Of a stretch of DNA of 64,000 nucleotides, positions 24,201-33,136 are shown piece after piece (the stretch's first letter is position 1; each line of letters starts with the position of its first letter). A model generated the notes under the pieces. It was not told the origin of the DNA. It searched no databases and saw nothing but the letters and a program-made list of their open reading frames with translations. Origin of the DNA: Cheilinus undulatus (taxonomy: Eukaryota; Chordata; Actinopteri; Labriformes; Labridae); assembly GCF_018320785.1 (NCBI RefSeq), contig NC_054878.1, positions 42,631,023 to 42,695,022 of the forward strand, in the 5' to 3' direction. Both the position numbers and the translations under genes were made by a program.

Positions 24201-26729
24201 CTGGCTCTGCAAGAGTGGAGGCATTGGCTAGAGGGAGCCACTCAACCATTCCAAGTTTGGACTGATCATAAAAATCTAGAGTATCTTAAGACGGCCAAGA
24301 GGTTAAATGCCCGGCAAGCCAGGTGGTCTCTATTTTTTGACAGGTTTAGATTCACTATTACTTTTAGACCTGGTTCCAAGAATGTCAAGCCTGACTCATT
24401 ATCTCGCCTATTTAACTCTGCTAATATTAATTCTGTACCCAAGTCGGTGTTATCCCCCTCTTGTTTCATTGCCACACTATCCTGGGAGATAGCTGACCGT
24501 GTCAGGGAGGCTTTAGATCAGGTCGAGCCCGTCAGAGTGCCCCGAGGGGAAATTGTTTGTTGTACCGGAGCTTAGGGGCGCAGTTATAGATTGGGCTCAC
24601 ACACTCAAGACCTCATGTCATCCTGGCATTTTCAAGACCTTGTTTGTCATTACTCAAAGATTCTGGTGGCCTAACATGAAGAGGGAGGTCACTGAGTATG
24701 TCAACGCCTGTACCATCTGTGCTACCTGTAAGTCTCCCAAGCAGAGAACAGTGGGGGAACTTAGACCGTTGCCCATCCCCAAGAGACCCTGGTCACACCT
24801 CTCCATGGACTTCGTCCACAGGACTGCCCCTTCTGCAGGTAACACCACAGTACTCACTGTGGTTGACCGCTTCGAAAATGGTACATTTCATTCCTCTGCC
24901 TAGCTGCCCTCGCCAAAGAAATGGCCGAGATCATGTTAAATAAGGTGTTCAGACTCCATGGTTTTCCCACAGACATTGTGTCCGACAGAGGACCCCAATT
25001 CGTCTCTCGTTTCTGGAAGGAATTCTGCAGTCTCCTGGGAGCCAGTGTGAGCCTGTCTTCAGGGTTCCACCCCCAAACTAACGGCCAATCCGAGCGCCTG
25101 AACCAGGAGCTGGAGACAGGTTTGCGCTGCCTTGCTTCCCAGGAGCCGTCCTCATGGTCTGAAAAGTTAGTTTGGTTGGAATATGCTCACAACACCCTAC
25201 CTACATCTTCCACTGGTTTTTCCCCATTCCATGTAGTGCATGGTTATCAACCACCTCTGTTCCCCTCCATAGACTCTGAATCCACAGTCCCGTCTGCATT
25301 AACTCTGGTCCGAAGATGCAGGAGAACCTGGGAGCGAGCACGGCAGAACCTCGTAAGAAGATCTTCCGCATACAAAGTTGCAGCGGACCGCAAGAGGGCT
25401 CCCGCTCCGGAATACAAGGATGGACAAAGGGTGTGGCTCTCAACTCGTCATCTGCCTCTGCGTGTCCAGTGCCGTAAGCTCGCACCCAGGTTTGTTGGTC
25501 CATTCCCCATCTCTAAGGTCATAAACCCTGTAACAGTGAAATTAAAGCTCCCCAGGACAATGCGTATTCACCCAGCTTTCCACGTCAGCCAAGTGAAGCC
25601 CACCAGGGACAGCGCTCTGGTCCCTCCGGCCAAGCCCTCCTCCCGCCCGACTCATCGATGGTGACCCGTTTACACTGTAAGGAAGCTGCTCGCCGCCGGG
25701 CCGGGTCTCCAATATCTCGTGGATTGGGAGGGGTATGGCCCAGAGGAACGGTCTTGGATTCCCTCCCGCTTCGTTATGGACCCCTCACTCATCCATGATT
25801 TCCACGCTTCGCATCCTGATGTTCCTGGGCCGCCGAGCCGGCCCTTGAGGGGGCACTGTCACGATCCTCGCCTGTTAAGTTTATTTTTCACCTTTTCGCA
25901 CTTTCATGTCTGTTTCATTTTTGCTGGTTCTAATTTCTCTTTTCTATTTTTAGATCAATCACGCTTCATGCACCGCGCCCCCGCCTTTTCCTCTCCGACT
26001 CTCCTTACCTCTTGTGTCACTCACCTCGTCCCCTCCCTCTCCTGTTCTCCGTCCTGCACGCTGCTCCTCACACCGGTCCTGCATCACTAATTAGTCATAG
26101 TATAATACTCACCTGCTCACCCACCTCCTTTGTTAGTCCGTTGACCTTTCTTGTCACGTACCAGCTCTCTAGTTTACTCACGTCTTTGTTTTCATCTCGA
26201 TCTCGACCACGCCAGCCCGTTTTGACTCCGCTCCTGCCTGCTGCTTATTTTGTACCTTTGCCTGTGAGTTTTGGAACTTCTGGTTTTTGACTTTGGACTG
26301 TATTAAAGAATCTGATTTTTGCCTCACGTCAACCTGTCTGAGAGTCTGCATTTTTGAGTCCTGCAATTCTGTGTTCTGGTCCATGGTTCTGACAAAACGT
26401 CACTGAGAAGACATTTTTTGTCTTTTTTGTGCAGGTGGATCCTGAGGAAGGTGTCATGTACGCCTCCATCAAGTACACCAAGAAGAAAAAGAAGGGAGGA
26501 AAGGTAATCTGTCTGCAGCTTGTTGATGTTGATTACTGTTTCTATTGCTATCTTTTATAGCGTTATAGTGTGTGATCTGTAATCTATTTTGTGCTTTTCC
26601 TGGCAGGTTTGCTTTGAAAAAGATGCAGATGAAGGCGGTGAGGTGACCTACTCCACTCTGAAAGCTTCCTCTGTTGATTCCAGGAACCTCTACGCATCCG
26701 TCAAGAAACCAAAGAAGCCGAGAGCTTAG
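9230..26729 (+). CDS. U2: four-Ig-domain inhibitory-type receptor with two ITIMs
   Basis: Ten exons join in frame to 572 codons plus stop: 9230-9290, 10660-10980, 11099-11368, 12195-12521, 12652-12921, 16941-17096, 18228-18320, 18413-18441, 26435-26503, 26607-26729. Domains: signal peptide 1-20; V1 21-127 (LPCEKV, CGGTKW, EDCSLV, DAGRYVC); C1 128-217; V2 218-326; C2 327-416; Thr-rich stalk 417-468; TM about 472-493 with a basic RRKRTK stop-transfer. The tail carries VMYASI (Tyr518) and VTYSTL (Tyr547), both matching the ITIM consensus, plus NLYASV (Tyr561), which lacks the usual residue at -2. ITIMs recruit SHP phosphatases in known receptors, so an inhibitory role is inferred. TM and tail differ completely from the other units. 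No J-like FGxG motif follows the V domains. The architecture resembles teleost DICPs; this is unproven. All splice sites are GT-AG. Confidence 0.75.
9370..9640. other. conserved intron-1 block
   Basis: A block including GTCTGGGCCCC and GTCCCAGTAGGGGCCCTCAG is repeated with few changes in intron 1 of U3 (about 34040-34200), U4 (about 42790-42950), U5 (about 51000-51160) and U6 (about 59040-59190). Its downstream half exists in two versions: U2, U5 and U6 share one and U3 and U4 share another. Open frames across it differ between copies, so it is treated as noncoding. Confidence 0.5.
10203..10400 (+). promoter_or_regulatory. CCAAT plus GC-box module in intron 1 of U2
   Basis: The block contains AGCCAATCAGAGGC, then GTGGGCGGGTC, about 380 bp upstream of the V1 exon. 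CCAAT (NF-Y type) and GGGCGG (Sp1 type) boxes in this order are promoter-like. GCCTCTGTTG and the downstream CAGAGGCA form a partial inverted repeat around the CCAAT box. The block is conserved in U3 (GC box changed to GTGGGTGGG) and U6 but missing from U4 and U5. Promoter activity is inferred. Confidence 0.35.
11588..11730. repeat. interspersed repeat fragment in the C1-V2 intron
   Basis: TATTTATGCTTATTTAACCAGGATCCTCAG leads into a segment with GTCCTGGCCAAGACAGGCAG. It resembles a very common fish interspersed repeat. U4 carries the same fragment (about 44785-44900), while U3, U5 and U6 have a different sequence at this place. Confidence 0.4.
11853..12066. promoter_or_regulatory. highly conserved intronic block with AP-1 site (U2)
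   Basis: About 215 bp are nearly identical in all five units (also 36147-36361, 45042-45257, 52195-52412, 61426-61640). Each copy has a perfect AP-1 consensus TGACTCA (here 11864-11870). An open frame runs through four copies, but U4 has an extra T in a T-run that breaks it, so conservation is unlikely to be for protein. Possible intronic enhancer; this is inference. Confidence 0.45.
13077..16903. mobile_element. insertion with about 280-bp inverted arms enclosing a LINE remnant
   Basis: The left arm (13077-13350, beginning GGGTCAGTGTATTTTCTGG) and the right arm (about 16610-16903, ending CCAGAAAATACTCTGACC) are imperfect inverted repeats over nearly 280 bp. In U3 the intron reads straight through the flanks (GATGTTTGTGGACTGAAC), so U2 has an insertion here. 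A short duplication such as TGTGG is possible but unclear. The left arm also resembles spacer sequence near 54838-54920. The LINE remnant lies between the arms. Confidence 0.6.
13550..16190 (+). pseudogene. R2-superfamily LINE: reverse transcriptase plus restriction-like endonuclease, decayed
   Basis: A 5'-truncated non-LTR retrotransposon is read through several frames. The reverse transcriptase part includes [15 protein letters not shown] (about 14060), motif [14 protein letters not shown] (about 14270) and the catalytic box AYMDD (14498-14512). Then comes a C-x2-C-x7-H-x4-C knuckle [17 protein letters not shown] (about 15500-15550). The C-terminal part has RPDIVLW and [12 protein letters not shown] (about 15823-15900), the PD-D/E-x-T signature of the restriction-like endonuclease in the R2/NeSL/R4 group. 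A TAG at 13879-13881 and several frameshifts disable it. The N-terminal zinc-finger region is missing. It lies in the intron between C2 and stalk of U2. Confidence 0.75.
17571..17704 (-). pseudogene. Tc1-like transposase N-terminal remnant in a U2 intron
   Basis: This is the orthologous copy of the fragment at 445-579, starting MEKTADF and containing [20 protein letters not shown]. Only the helix-turn-helix part remains. Its presence at the same place in U1, U2 and U3 dates it before their duplication. Confidence 0.5.
18442..19196. other. U2 intron, 5' part, nothing recognised
   Basis: Unique-looking AT-rich intron sequence between the short tail exon and the AGCT-rich array. No exon, repeat family or motif was recognised. 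Confidence 0.5.
19197..20063. repeat. AGCT-rich degenerate tandem array in a U2 intron
   Basis: By hand count about 53 AGCT tetranucleotides occur in roughly 870 bp, mostly as TAGCTA or AAGCTA. A longer order is visible: TACATT recurs at 19483, 19615, 19777 and 19919, so the higher-order unit is about 130-160 bp with about five degenerate copies. It lies between the tail exon at 18413-18441 and the LTR retrotransposon. Composition recalls AGCT-rich sequence that is a preferred AID substrate, but a plain minisatellite is the simplest reading. Confidence 0.8.
20064..20958. other. U2 intron between the AGCT array and the LTR retrotransposon
   Basis: No coding exon, known repeat or clear regulatory site was recognised here. 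Confidence 0.5.
20964..21503 (+). repeat. 5' LTR
   Basis: 540 bp, TGTCACG to TTCTGACA. It contains ATTAAA at 21411-21416, a possible poly-A signal. It differs from the 3' LTR at TCGTCTG/TCGCCTG, CTGTCTG/CTGCCTG and in the lengths of two T-runs. Confidence 0.9.
21527..22532 (+). pseudogene. gag region of the LTR retrotransposon (frame-broken)
   Basis: The first block (21527-22228) has an N-terminal coiled-coil-like stretch and a retrotransposon Gag core with [10 protein letters not shown] and a tryptophan-rich segment near 21965. Gag-like residues shift frame after about 22110 and again before 22435, so the capsid region is interrupted. The zinc knuckle follows in the frame of the pol block at 22495-22536. 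Gag would form the particle that packages the element RNA. Confidence 0.7.
22435..23985 (+). pseudogene. protease and reverse transcriptase block of the LTR retrotransposon
   Basis: A 516-codon open block holds the zinc knuckle [14 protein letters not shown] (22495-22536, C-x2-C-x4-H-x4-C), an aspartic protease motif DSGA (22675-22686) and the reverse transcriptase with its YLDD active site (23608-23619). The frame breaks near 23960, just before RNase H. The active-site residues themselves are intact; the polyprotein is interrupted. Confidence 0.85.
23986..25840 (+). pseudogene. RNase H, integrase and chromodomain-like region of the LTR retrotransposon (frame-broken)
   Basis: RNase H residues (VDASDVG near 24050, [16 protein letters not shown] near 24183) are open to 24575. 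The integrase HHCC zinc region and first catalytic Asp follow in another frame at 24553-24903. The second Asp (VSDRGPQF) and a downstream segment with [11 protein letters not shown] are open at 24921-25664. A stop at 25662-25664 precedes a chromodomain-like end ([15 protein letters not shown], about 25719-25760). Shifts near 24560 and 24880 plus the stop disable it. Confidence 0.8.
25857..26394 (+). repeat. 3' LTR, directly upstream of the U2 ITIM exons
   Basis: 538 bp, almost identical to the 5' LTR. It ends 40 bp before exon 26435-26503. The polypyrimidine stretch and CAG acceptor of that exon lie just after the target duplication and look intact. The LTR carries ATTAAA at 26302-26307. Confidence 0.9.
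26435..26729 (+). CDS. U2 ITIM tail exons
   Basis: These are the two terminal coding exons of U2 (26435-26503 and 26607-26729) with a 103-bp GT-AG intron. The first encodes GVMYASIKY, the second GEVTYSTLK and RNLYASVK before a TAG stop. Lys-rich linkers separate the tyrosine motifs. No other unit in the window has these exons. Confidence 0.75.
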
Positions 26730-27791
26730 CTTATCTCCTACAGAGCTTTGTGGTCTCATTTTCAGGGAGGATTGCTGAGATGAGATTTTATTCAGAAGGA
26801 GGTTTAGTGTGCGAATGAGTGTCACAGCATAGGAAGGTGAAGTAGGAACTCAACATTGTTTTATTTTTGTACTTCTTTTTATTTCATGTTTGGTTGTGCA
26901 GTACGTTAAATAGTCAATGGCAGAGCAAAAGTATGATTTCTTTTATGGATCAATGATTCTCAACTGGTCTAGCCTCATGACTCACCACCATCTCCTGAAT
27001 TAATGAGAAAGCACAACCCAAATATACAAAAATTTACAACCATTCAAATGTCTTTAAAAAAGTTTTGCTTTGGACTTTTTGTGGTGGTAGTTTAAATTTT
27101 CTTTGTTTTTTTTTTCCAGAGGAAAAAAACACAACCAGGATAATAAGATTCATAGGTCAAGAGCTTAAGAGAATAACTACAACAAGCTCCTTATTACATC
27201 AAAGCAAAGTGAATAAAATATGTTAGTTTATGTCCATACATCATAGACTTTTTTCAGATATGGGGGCTTTTTATGGCTCTGGTCTGAATGATGGGATGGG
27301 GGCTGAGGTGGTGAGTGGAGACAACGACCCGTCACTGTCTGAGGAGTGGGGGAAAGATAAGGTGATTCTAATTTCACATTTTGGTATCTTTCCTTCCTCC
27401 ATTCATGTGGTTTCCTCGTGTTGTAGCTCCAACCAGCCAGGGATTGAAAGAGAGATGAGAGAGAGGAGGTACAACTTAGAAAATGGGAAATCCTTGGGTC
27501 ATGACAGGACTCTTGATCCACGTCTTCTACTGAAGATGTTGGCACAGCTGTATTATCTGGCAAAGCCACTCTCTGATACTACCTGCATGACTTTGGTGTA
27601 TTAATTGTTAAAATGACATCCAACAATTGTAAATAATTGAATATCAGCAGCTTGTACTTTTGAGTTACTACTGTTTTCCCACCTTGGTATGTTTTATGTT
27701 GTAATTGGCCTTAGAAATGTTTTTTAAATGTTTCTTATTCCTCTGTCATGTTTGTTTGGATTTTCTGTGATGCAATGCAGTTTTCAATAAA
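26730..27791 (+). other. U2 3'UTR ending at a poly-A signal
   Basis: After the TAG at 26727-26729 the sequence is noncoding. AATAAA occurs at 27786-27791, about 1.06 kb after the stop, in the context TTTTCAATAAAAATG, a plausible cleavage signal. No other feature was recognised. Confidence 0.5.
27786..27791 (+). terminator. candidate U2 polyadenylation signal
   Basis: AATAAA hexamer roughly 1.06 kb downstream of the U2 stop codon; no earlier good hexamer was noticed. Confidence 0.45.
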
Positions 27792-28015
27792 AATGTAAAC
27801 CACTGCTCTGACAGTGTAAACTCATCCTAACATTTTGATTTATTATGACATGAAAATGACCGACAGGATTAAATGGCAAACCAAATAAATGAGTCCTTAT
27901 TTTAAACAGACAACCCAAGCTTCTTAATTTGGAGCTTTTAGCATTCACATTATAGGTCAAACTGTGCAAAAGGAAGAAATGCTGACAGCTTTGCTGTCAT
28001 ATATTTCTGTGCATT

Positions 28016-28644
28016 GTAGTGTTGTAGTACTCGAGAACGGTCTTGGTCTTGAGACCGGTCTCAAGACCACATTCTTAATGTCTTGGTCTTGTCTCAGACT
28101 CGAGCATTTTTACTCGGTCTTGTCTCGACTGGCCGGACTCTGGATTTTCCATCAAGACCGGTCGAGACCAGCACTGATCTGCTATTGTTCGACTTCATTA
28201 ATGTGATAATAAGAAGAAGCTCTTTCTAAAACAACAAATAGCTACACCTGCAAAAACTCAGACATCAGTCCATCTTATTTCTAGTCAGAAATCCCTCTGA
28301 ACACTTATTATAGGCCTCATTCACCTGACACACCTAGGTAAACATCTCATTTTCAGATTTTAAAATCACTCCTGACTTGTCAGTGGCTTTTAAATACATA
28401 CAAGGATTTATTTTTTAGATAGTTGAACAAATTTGTTAAGATTGGCGATTTTTACATATTTATTAAAAAGAAAACTAAAATTAAAGACTGTTCAACCTTG
28501 TCATGTTTTTTTTTTTATGGTCTTGGTCTTGTCTCGGTCTCGACCCCAAAAAGTCTTTGCCTTGTCTTGGTCTCAGTTCACTCTGGTCTCAGGCAAGTCT
28601 TGGTCTTGGATAGTGTGGTCTTGAGTAAAACACCAACTCTATAG
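28016..28644. mobile_element. short inverted-repeat element rich in GGTCTTGGTCTTG
   Basis: Both ends carry clustered copies of GTCTTGGTCTTG and GTCTCGA, and the outermost sequences TAGTGTTGTAGTACTCGAGA and, on the other strand, ATAGAGTTGGTGTTTTACTC are related. This is a repeat type often seen in fish genomes. It has no coding capacity. Exact ends and target duplication are uncertain. Confidence 0.5.
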
Positions 28645-29290
28645 TAACTTCTCATTGTTTGTAATGCTGTGTTCCCAAGTATCAACTTTTAGACCTATCA
28701 TTTCAGTCATCTAACCTAGAAACCTCTCTGGACTCCATAAAATCACCCAATAAGGGATCAGCTGTGGATAAAGAGCTGTTGTTAGACTATGAAATTATCA
28801 CTTGTGAAATTAGAATGACTCAAGCTCAGCTGGTGTCTCAGTTACCCCCAGCAGTTCACTTTTAACTGCTCAGCCTATAGACCAGCTGATACCACTCTGA
28901 GGATGAGCCATGAAACCTCATGGATGTCTTATAAAAAAAGTGGCATATTTCATTGAGATCAGCCACTCCAAGAGTTAAGTTTGAAAAAGCAATAGAATAA
29001 TGAATCCAACCGTCCTTAAAAAACACAAATCAATGATGTCAAAGGTGCTGCATTTAACATTTCAGTAGCCTACCACCATGCATAAAAATGTTCTTTGAAG
29101 AATTCACTTCCAACTCTAGTTGCATAATTCAATAGTAGACCTACTGATTCATACCAGATAGAAAAGCATGAATCAGTATAAAGTTCTTTAAAGAAACACA
29201 GCTGGTCCTAAATTTGAGAATGCAATCTCTTCCAGGCTGGCAAGCCAGACAGAGAAACAGACCTATAGAAACATGTGCCAGTGCCGCACT
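28645..29290. other. spacer, nothing recognised
   Basis: No gene, repeat or motif could be supported between the GGTCTTG element and the Harbinger-like fragment. Confidence 0.4.
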
Positions 29291-29310
29291 TAAAGTGTAC
29301 TTTGAAGGTG

Positions 29311-30240
29311 GAGAGCTCATGAGGGACTACCGGCTCACCTGGGCCTCCATGGATGCATTAATGACATTCTTCCCCCCGTGGCTGGGGCCAAAAATAAGCA
29401 TTTTAGGCCCCATCCACACAGAGCTGAATTCAGGAGTATACGCAAAAGTATTTTGTCATATGGGTGTTTCATCCACATGGAAACAGAGTTTTGGGAGGCT
29501 TTAAACGCTTTTTTTGAAAACGGGTCCCAGAGTGAAAGAATCTGTAAACGCTTACTGTTTCATCTTCGTGTAGACAGCAAACCGAATCTTTCTTGAAACA
29601 ATTACGTCACACATAGCTTAGCCCGCTGACACCGCATGTGCAGTCGAACCAAAACAACAATGGTGGATTACAGGGTTGCTACTGAGATTATTATGGCTTT
29701 GACAGCCAAATCTGATGCTCCTTTACCACCACCGTGAACGGCATACACCAGATGTTCTTAAATCCAACAAGAGGAACAACCGGAAGAGCAACAGTTTCCT
29801 GTAATCTTCTCTGTTTTGGTGCATTTCCATGGCAACATGACACATCACTTACAGACTTGGCATATATATTACAGCGTTTTCAGTTGTTTCCAGTGGTTCC
29901 GTGCTTATGTGGACATTTTCTGAAACGATATTGTATTTATGGGAAACTTTTTCAAAACAATACGGAAATATACGGTTATCGTCTCAGTGTGGACAAGGGC
30001 AAAATGACCATACACTGACTCACCCACGGCCTGTCGTAGCGAGGTGTCCAGGGCCTTTGAAATGCTCCTCTCAACCGTCTCCAGGTGAGTTATTGATTAA
30101 GGAAAAGATCTGGTGAATAACTTCTGACAATGTATGAATTTGAGTCTTCAGACCCTCACTCTTACATCTTCTGTTTTCAAAGGCTAGTCCAACAGGGGGT
30201 CAAAACAATAGCAGGCCTACACACAGAGGTCATCCGTTTA
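29311..30240 (+). pseudogene. PIF/Harbinger-like (HARBI1-type) transposase fragment, copy 1
   Basis: Two pieces match the fragment at 41097-41485: 29311-29385 (LTWASMDAL) and about 30014-30240, which includes a retained 98-bp intron at 30085-30182. A short inverted-repeat element splits the pieces. The reading frame is broken. Family assignment rests on resemblance of the better copy to HARBI1-type transposases and is tentative. Confidence 0.4.
29405..30000. mobile_element. MITE inserted in the Harbinger-like fragment
   Basis: The outer sequences GGCCCCATCCACACAGAG and, on the other strand, GCCCTTGTCCACACTGAG are inverted repeats. The paralogous copy near 41180 lacks this roughly 600-bp segment, so it is an insertion. 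No coding capacity was recognised. Confidence 0.5.
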
Positions 30241-30242
30241 AT

Positions 30243-30738
30243 AACCTGACATGCCAGATGGATTTGTTTCACACATCTATCTGGGAAAGCTTCAATAGGA
30301 AATCAGACAGGCCAATCAGAACAACAAAACACGTGACGTAGCCGCTATCGAGCTACACGTGCGCAGCTACTGAGGAATAACGTGAAACATGTCGACTATA
30401 GACATGTAAGTACTCGACTTTTGTTGTTTTTACAAAGAAAACAACTCATTGCTGTTCTCTGTTCTTCTTTCAACAAAGAAATGTCATCAAGTTCTGATAA
30501 AACTTACGCTTTAGCAGCATCCACACGAAGCTCTTCCGCCATAACTGCACATTTCAATTGTCTCTTGTTGCTGCTTGCTTACGTCACGACTCTGCCGCAC
30601 CTGCAAGTACCACCCCGGTCACTGATTGGTCCTGTATTTCTAACCGGGCCCAAACAGTTCAGATGGGGGCATTGCAAGATGGATTCGCCAGTGAGGAACA
30701 CGGAAATGGGTGTATCCATCTGCGTTACAAGGTTAGTC
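30243..30738. mobile_element. possible MITE with TAACCT ends
   Basis: Left end TAACCTGACATGCCAGATGGAT and right end, on the other strand, TAACCTTGTAACGCAGATGGAT are similar inverted repeats. Sequence to the right (AGTCATGATACGTATGTGTA) resumes the family spacer. GC content is higher than the surroundings, with several ACGTGAC-type motifs. Confidence 0.4.
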
Positions 30739-31338
30739 ATGATACGTATGTGTACGGATTTTCGGATTTTCTGGTTGCTGCACAATGGAGTTGAACGAAA
30801 CCACGAAAATATGTACATTTTTACTGGGGAGAATTTTCTGAAAGGTTTTTGGAACTTTTTAGTCATGTCAAGACTCCCAAAACAAGCCGTGAATGACTGG
30901 AATATTAATAATTGTAAAATATTGCTAATGATTAATACACAAGGCATTGATAAAGCAGTCTTTGCACAGAAATAAAGGTTACAGGAATCCAGACTGCTTG
31001 GTAAGCTGTCTGTACGTTTGATAAACAGAAAGGTGCATTACACAGAAGGCCACATGCGCTTACAGTAACATACACATAGTATTTTGCCACATATAGTTAT
31101 GTTTATCCTATTTTCGCAGCTCTGTGAGAGTGTCACTCTCTCTCTCCTCTACATCAAAAGGAAAGCTGATAGAGAACATAGTGCTGACGCAGCTCCACCT
31201 CTGTCAAGATAAATGTTACACACACCCAGAACTCGTCTCTCTTCTTGGCCCTGCTGTGGTGTGAGAAAGAGACTCGGCTGATAATTTACCTTACATGTGG
31301 TCTTTGGAATAAAGTTTGAGTCTAGAACTGAACTTAAC
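30739..31338. other. spacer with no clear gene
   Basis: The first 150 bp match the receptor-family spacer. The remainder (about 30975-31338) is unassigned; it ends with GGAATAAAGTTTGAG, which could belong to an old LTR, but no partner LTR or duplication was seen. Confidence 0.35.
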
Positions 31339-33136
31339 AGACAGAATATTTTTCAAGTCATCAGCCGTTAGAGCAGAATTCTACGGTGGCCCTGAGAGCT
31401 CACAGCACTGCAACTGAAGAAAACACATGCAATTTTCTAGTGTGTTGTGTTGCGGTCTATTTGCAGCACGTTTTTCTAATGTGTTGTGTTGCAGTCTATT
31501 TGCAGCGCGTTTTTCTAATGTGTTGTGGTCTTTGCAGCGCGTTTTCTAAATGCTGCGCATGTGTTGTCAAAATGATGAAGATGTTTTCTTAATTTGCTTG
31601 TGTTTTGTCTTTTTGCATGTGTTTTCTTAAGTTGCAGTGCTGTGAGCTCTCAGGGCCACCGTAGAATTCAGATGTTTTGAACAGACTTCTTTGATGATAA
31701 CCGTTATTTTTTTAAAAAGTAAAAACCTCAAAATGCACTGTTCCACATTATTATGCAAAACAGAGTTTTAAAACATTTTATAGGTTGTAAAGAACCAAAA
31801 ATGGTTATTCATTGAATTTACAGCATTAGGAGGTTATATTCACTGAAATCAAAGCTATTTCAATCAAAAACATCTTAACAGGCAAAGTTCCATTTTAACA
31901 TAGGAGCCCTTCTTTGATATCACCTTCACAATTCTTACATCCATTGAAATTGTGAGTTTTTGGAGAGTTTCTGCTTGAATTTCTTTGCAGGATGTCAGAA
32001 TATCCTTCCTGAGCTGCTGTTTTGATGTGAACTGCCTCCCACCCTCATAGATCTTTTTGCTTGAGGATGCTCCAAAGGTTCTCAGTAGGGTTGAGGTCAG
32101 GGGAGGATGGGGGCCACACCATGATTTTCTCTCCTTTTATGCCCATAGCAGCCAATGACACAGAGGGATTCTCTGCAGCATGAGATGGTGCATTGTCATA
32201 CATGAAGAAAATTTTGCTACAGAAGGCACTGCTCTTCTGTTTTTATACCATGGAAGAAAGTGGTCAGTCAGAAACTCTATATGCTTGGCCAAAATCATTT
32301 TCACACCTTCAGGGACCCTAAAGGGGCCTACCAGCTCTCTCCTCATGAATCCGGCCCAAAACATGACTCCGTCCCCTCCTTGCTGACGTCACAGCCTTTT
32401 TAGGACATGGTGGCCATCCTCCAACCATCCACTGCTCCTTCATCTGGACCATCCAGGGTTGCACAGCACTCACCAGTCAACATGACTGTTTGAAAATGAG
32501 TCTTCATGTATTTCTGGGCCCACTGCAACCATTTCTGCTTGTGAGCATTGAATCAGGCGGATGAATAGTAGGTTTATACATGACTGCAAGCCTCTGGAGG
32601 ATCCTACACCTTGAGGTTGGTGGGACTCCAGAGGCACCAGCAGCTTCAAATACCTGTTTGCTACGTTGTAATGACATTTTAGCAGCTGCTCTCCTAATCC
32701 AATGAATTTGTATGTCAGAAACCTTCCTCATTATGCCTTTATCTGCAGGAACCCATCTGTGCTCTGAATCAGCCACAAATGTCTTCTATGTTAACATGTA
32801 ACTTGGCCTGTTAAGATGTTTTCTGATTGAAATAGCTTTTGATTTCAGTGAATATAACCTCCTAATGCTGAAAATTCAACAAATGACAATTTTCGGCTCT
32901 TTACAACCTATAAAATGTTTTAAAACTCTGTTGTGCTTAATAATGTGGAACAGTACATTTTGAAGTTTTTATTAAAAAAAAAAAAAAATAACAGTTATCA
33001 TGATGAAGCTTGTTCAAAAATATTTGAATTATGCTCTGACAGCTGATGACTTGAAAAATATTCTGACTGTCATTTCCATTAATATTTGGGAAAGCAAGAG
33101 AAAAATGTCATTTGCATATCAATGTGGAAAGCGGTG
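31339..33136 (-). mobile_element. Tc1/mariner-type transposon, second copy, inverted and left-truncated
   Basis: The sequence is the same family as 6388-7992 but reversed. The right end TTTGCATATCAATGTGGAAAGCGGTGTA is present; the left end begins inside the repeat (CAGAATATTTTTCAAGTC), about 75 bp short. Decayed transposase pieces are read on the minus strand, including an N-terminal piece at 32504-32776. A different MITE has inserted at 31382-31663. Confidence 0.8.
31382..31663. mobile_element. MITE with TACGGTGGCCCTGAGAGC ends inside the Tc1 copy
   Basis: Terminal inverted repeats of more than 30 bp run TACGGTGGCCCTGAGAGCTC and its complement. The flanks are GAATTC (31376-31381 and 31664-31669), a 6-bp duplication; the other Tc1 copy has the empty site near 6490. 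Inside are three tandem units of about 39 bp built on TGTGTTGTGTTGCAGTCTAT (about 31439-31550). Confidence 0.8.

Larger units (their letters stand above)
20964..26394 (+). mobile_element. Ty3/gypsy chromovirus-type LTR retrotransposon, young copy
   Basis: Two LTRs (20964-21503 and 25857-26394) start TGTCA and end TGACA. They differ by only two substitutions and two one-base length changes by eye. A perfect 5-bp duplication AAACG flanks the insertion (20959-20963 and 26395-26399). A purine-rich tract (25847-25856) precedes the 3' LTR. The order gag zinc knuckle, protease, reverse transcriptase, RNase H, integrase and C-terminal chromodomain-like segment identifies a chromovirus of the Metaviridae. 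The coding region carries several frame breaks. It sits in the U2 intron, in gene orientation, 40 bp before the first ITIM exon. Confidence 0.9.

Noticed and set aside
27230-27604. Overlapping open frames on both strands downstream of U2
   Set aside because: No recognisable domain and no paralog; lies inside the likely 3'UTR.
30382-30975. 197-codon open frame near 30.4-31.0 kb
   Set aside because: It spans a MITE-like element and then family spacer sequence, so it is a chance frame.
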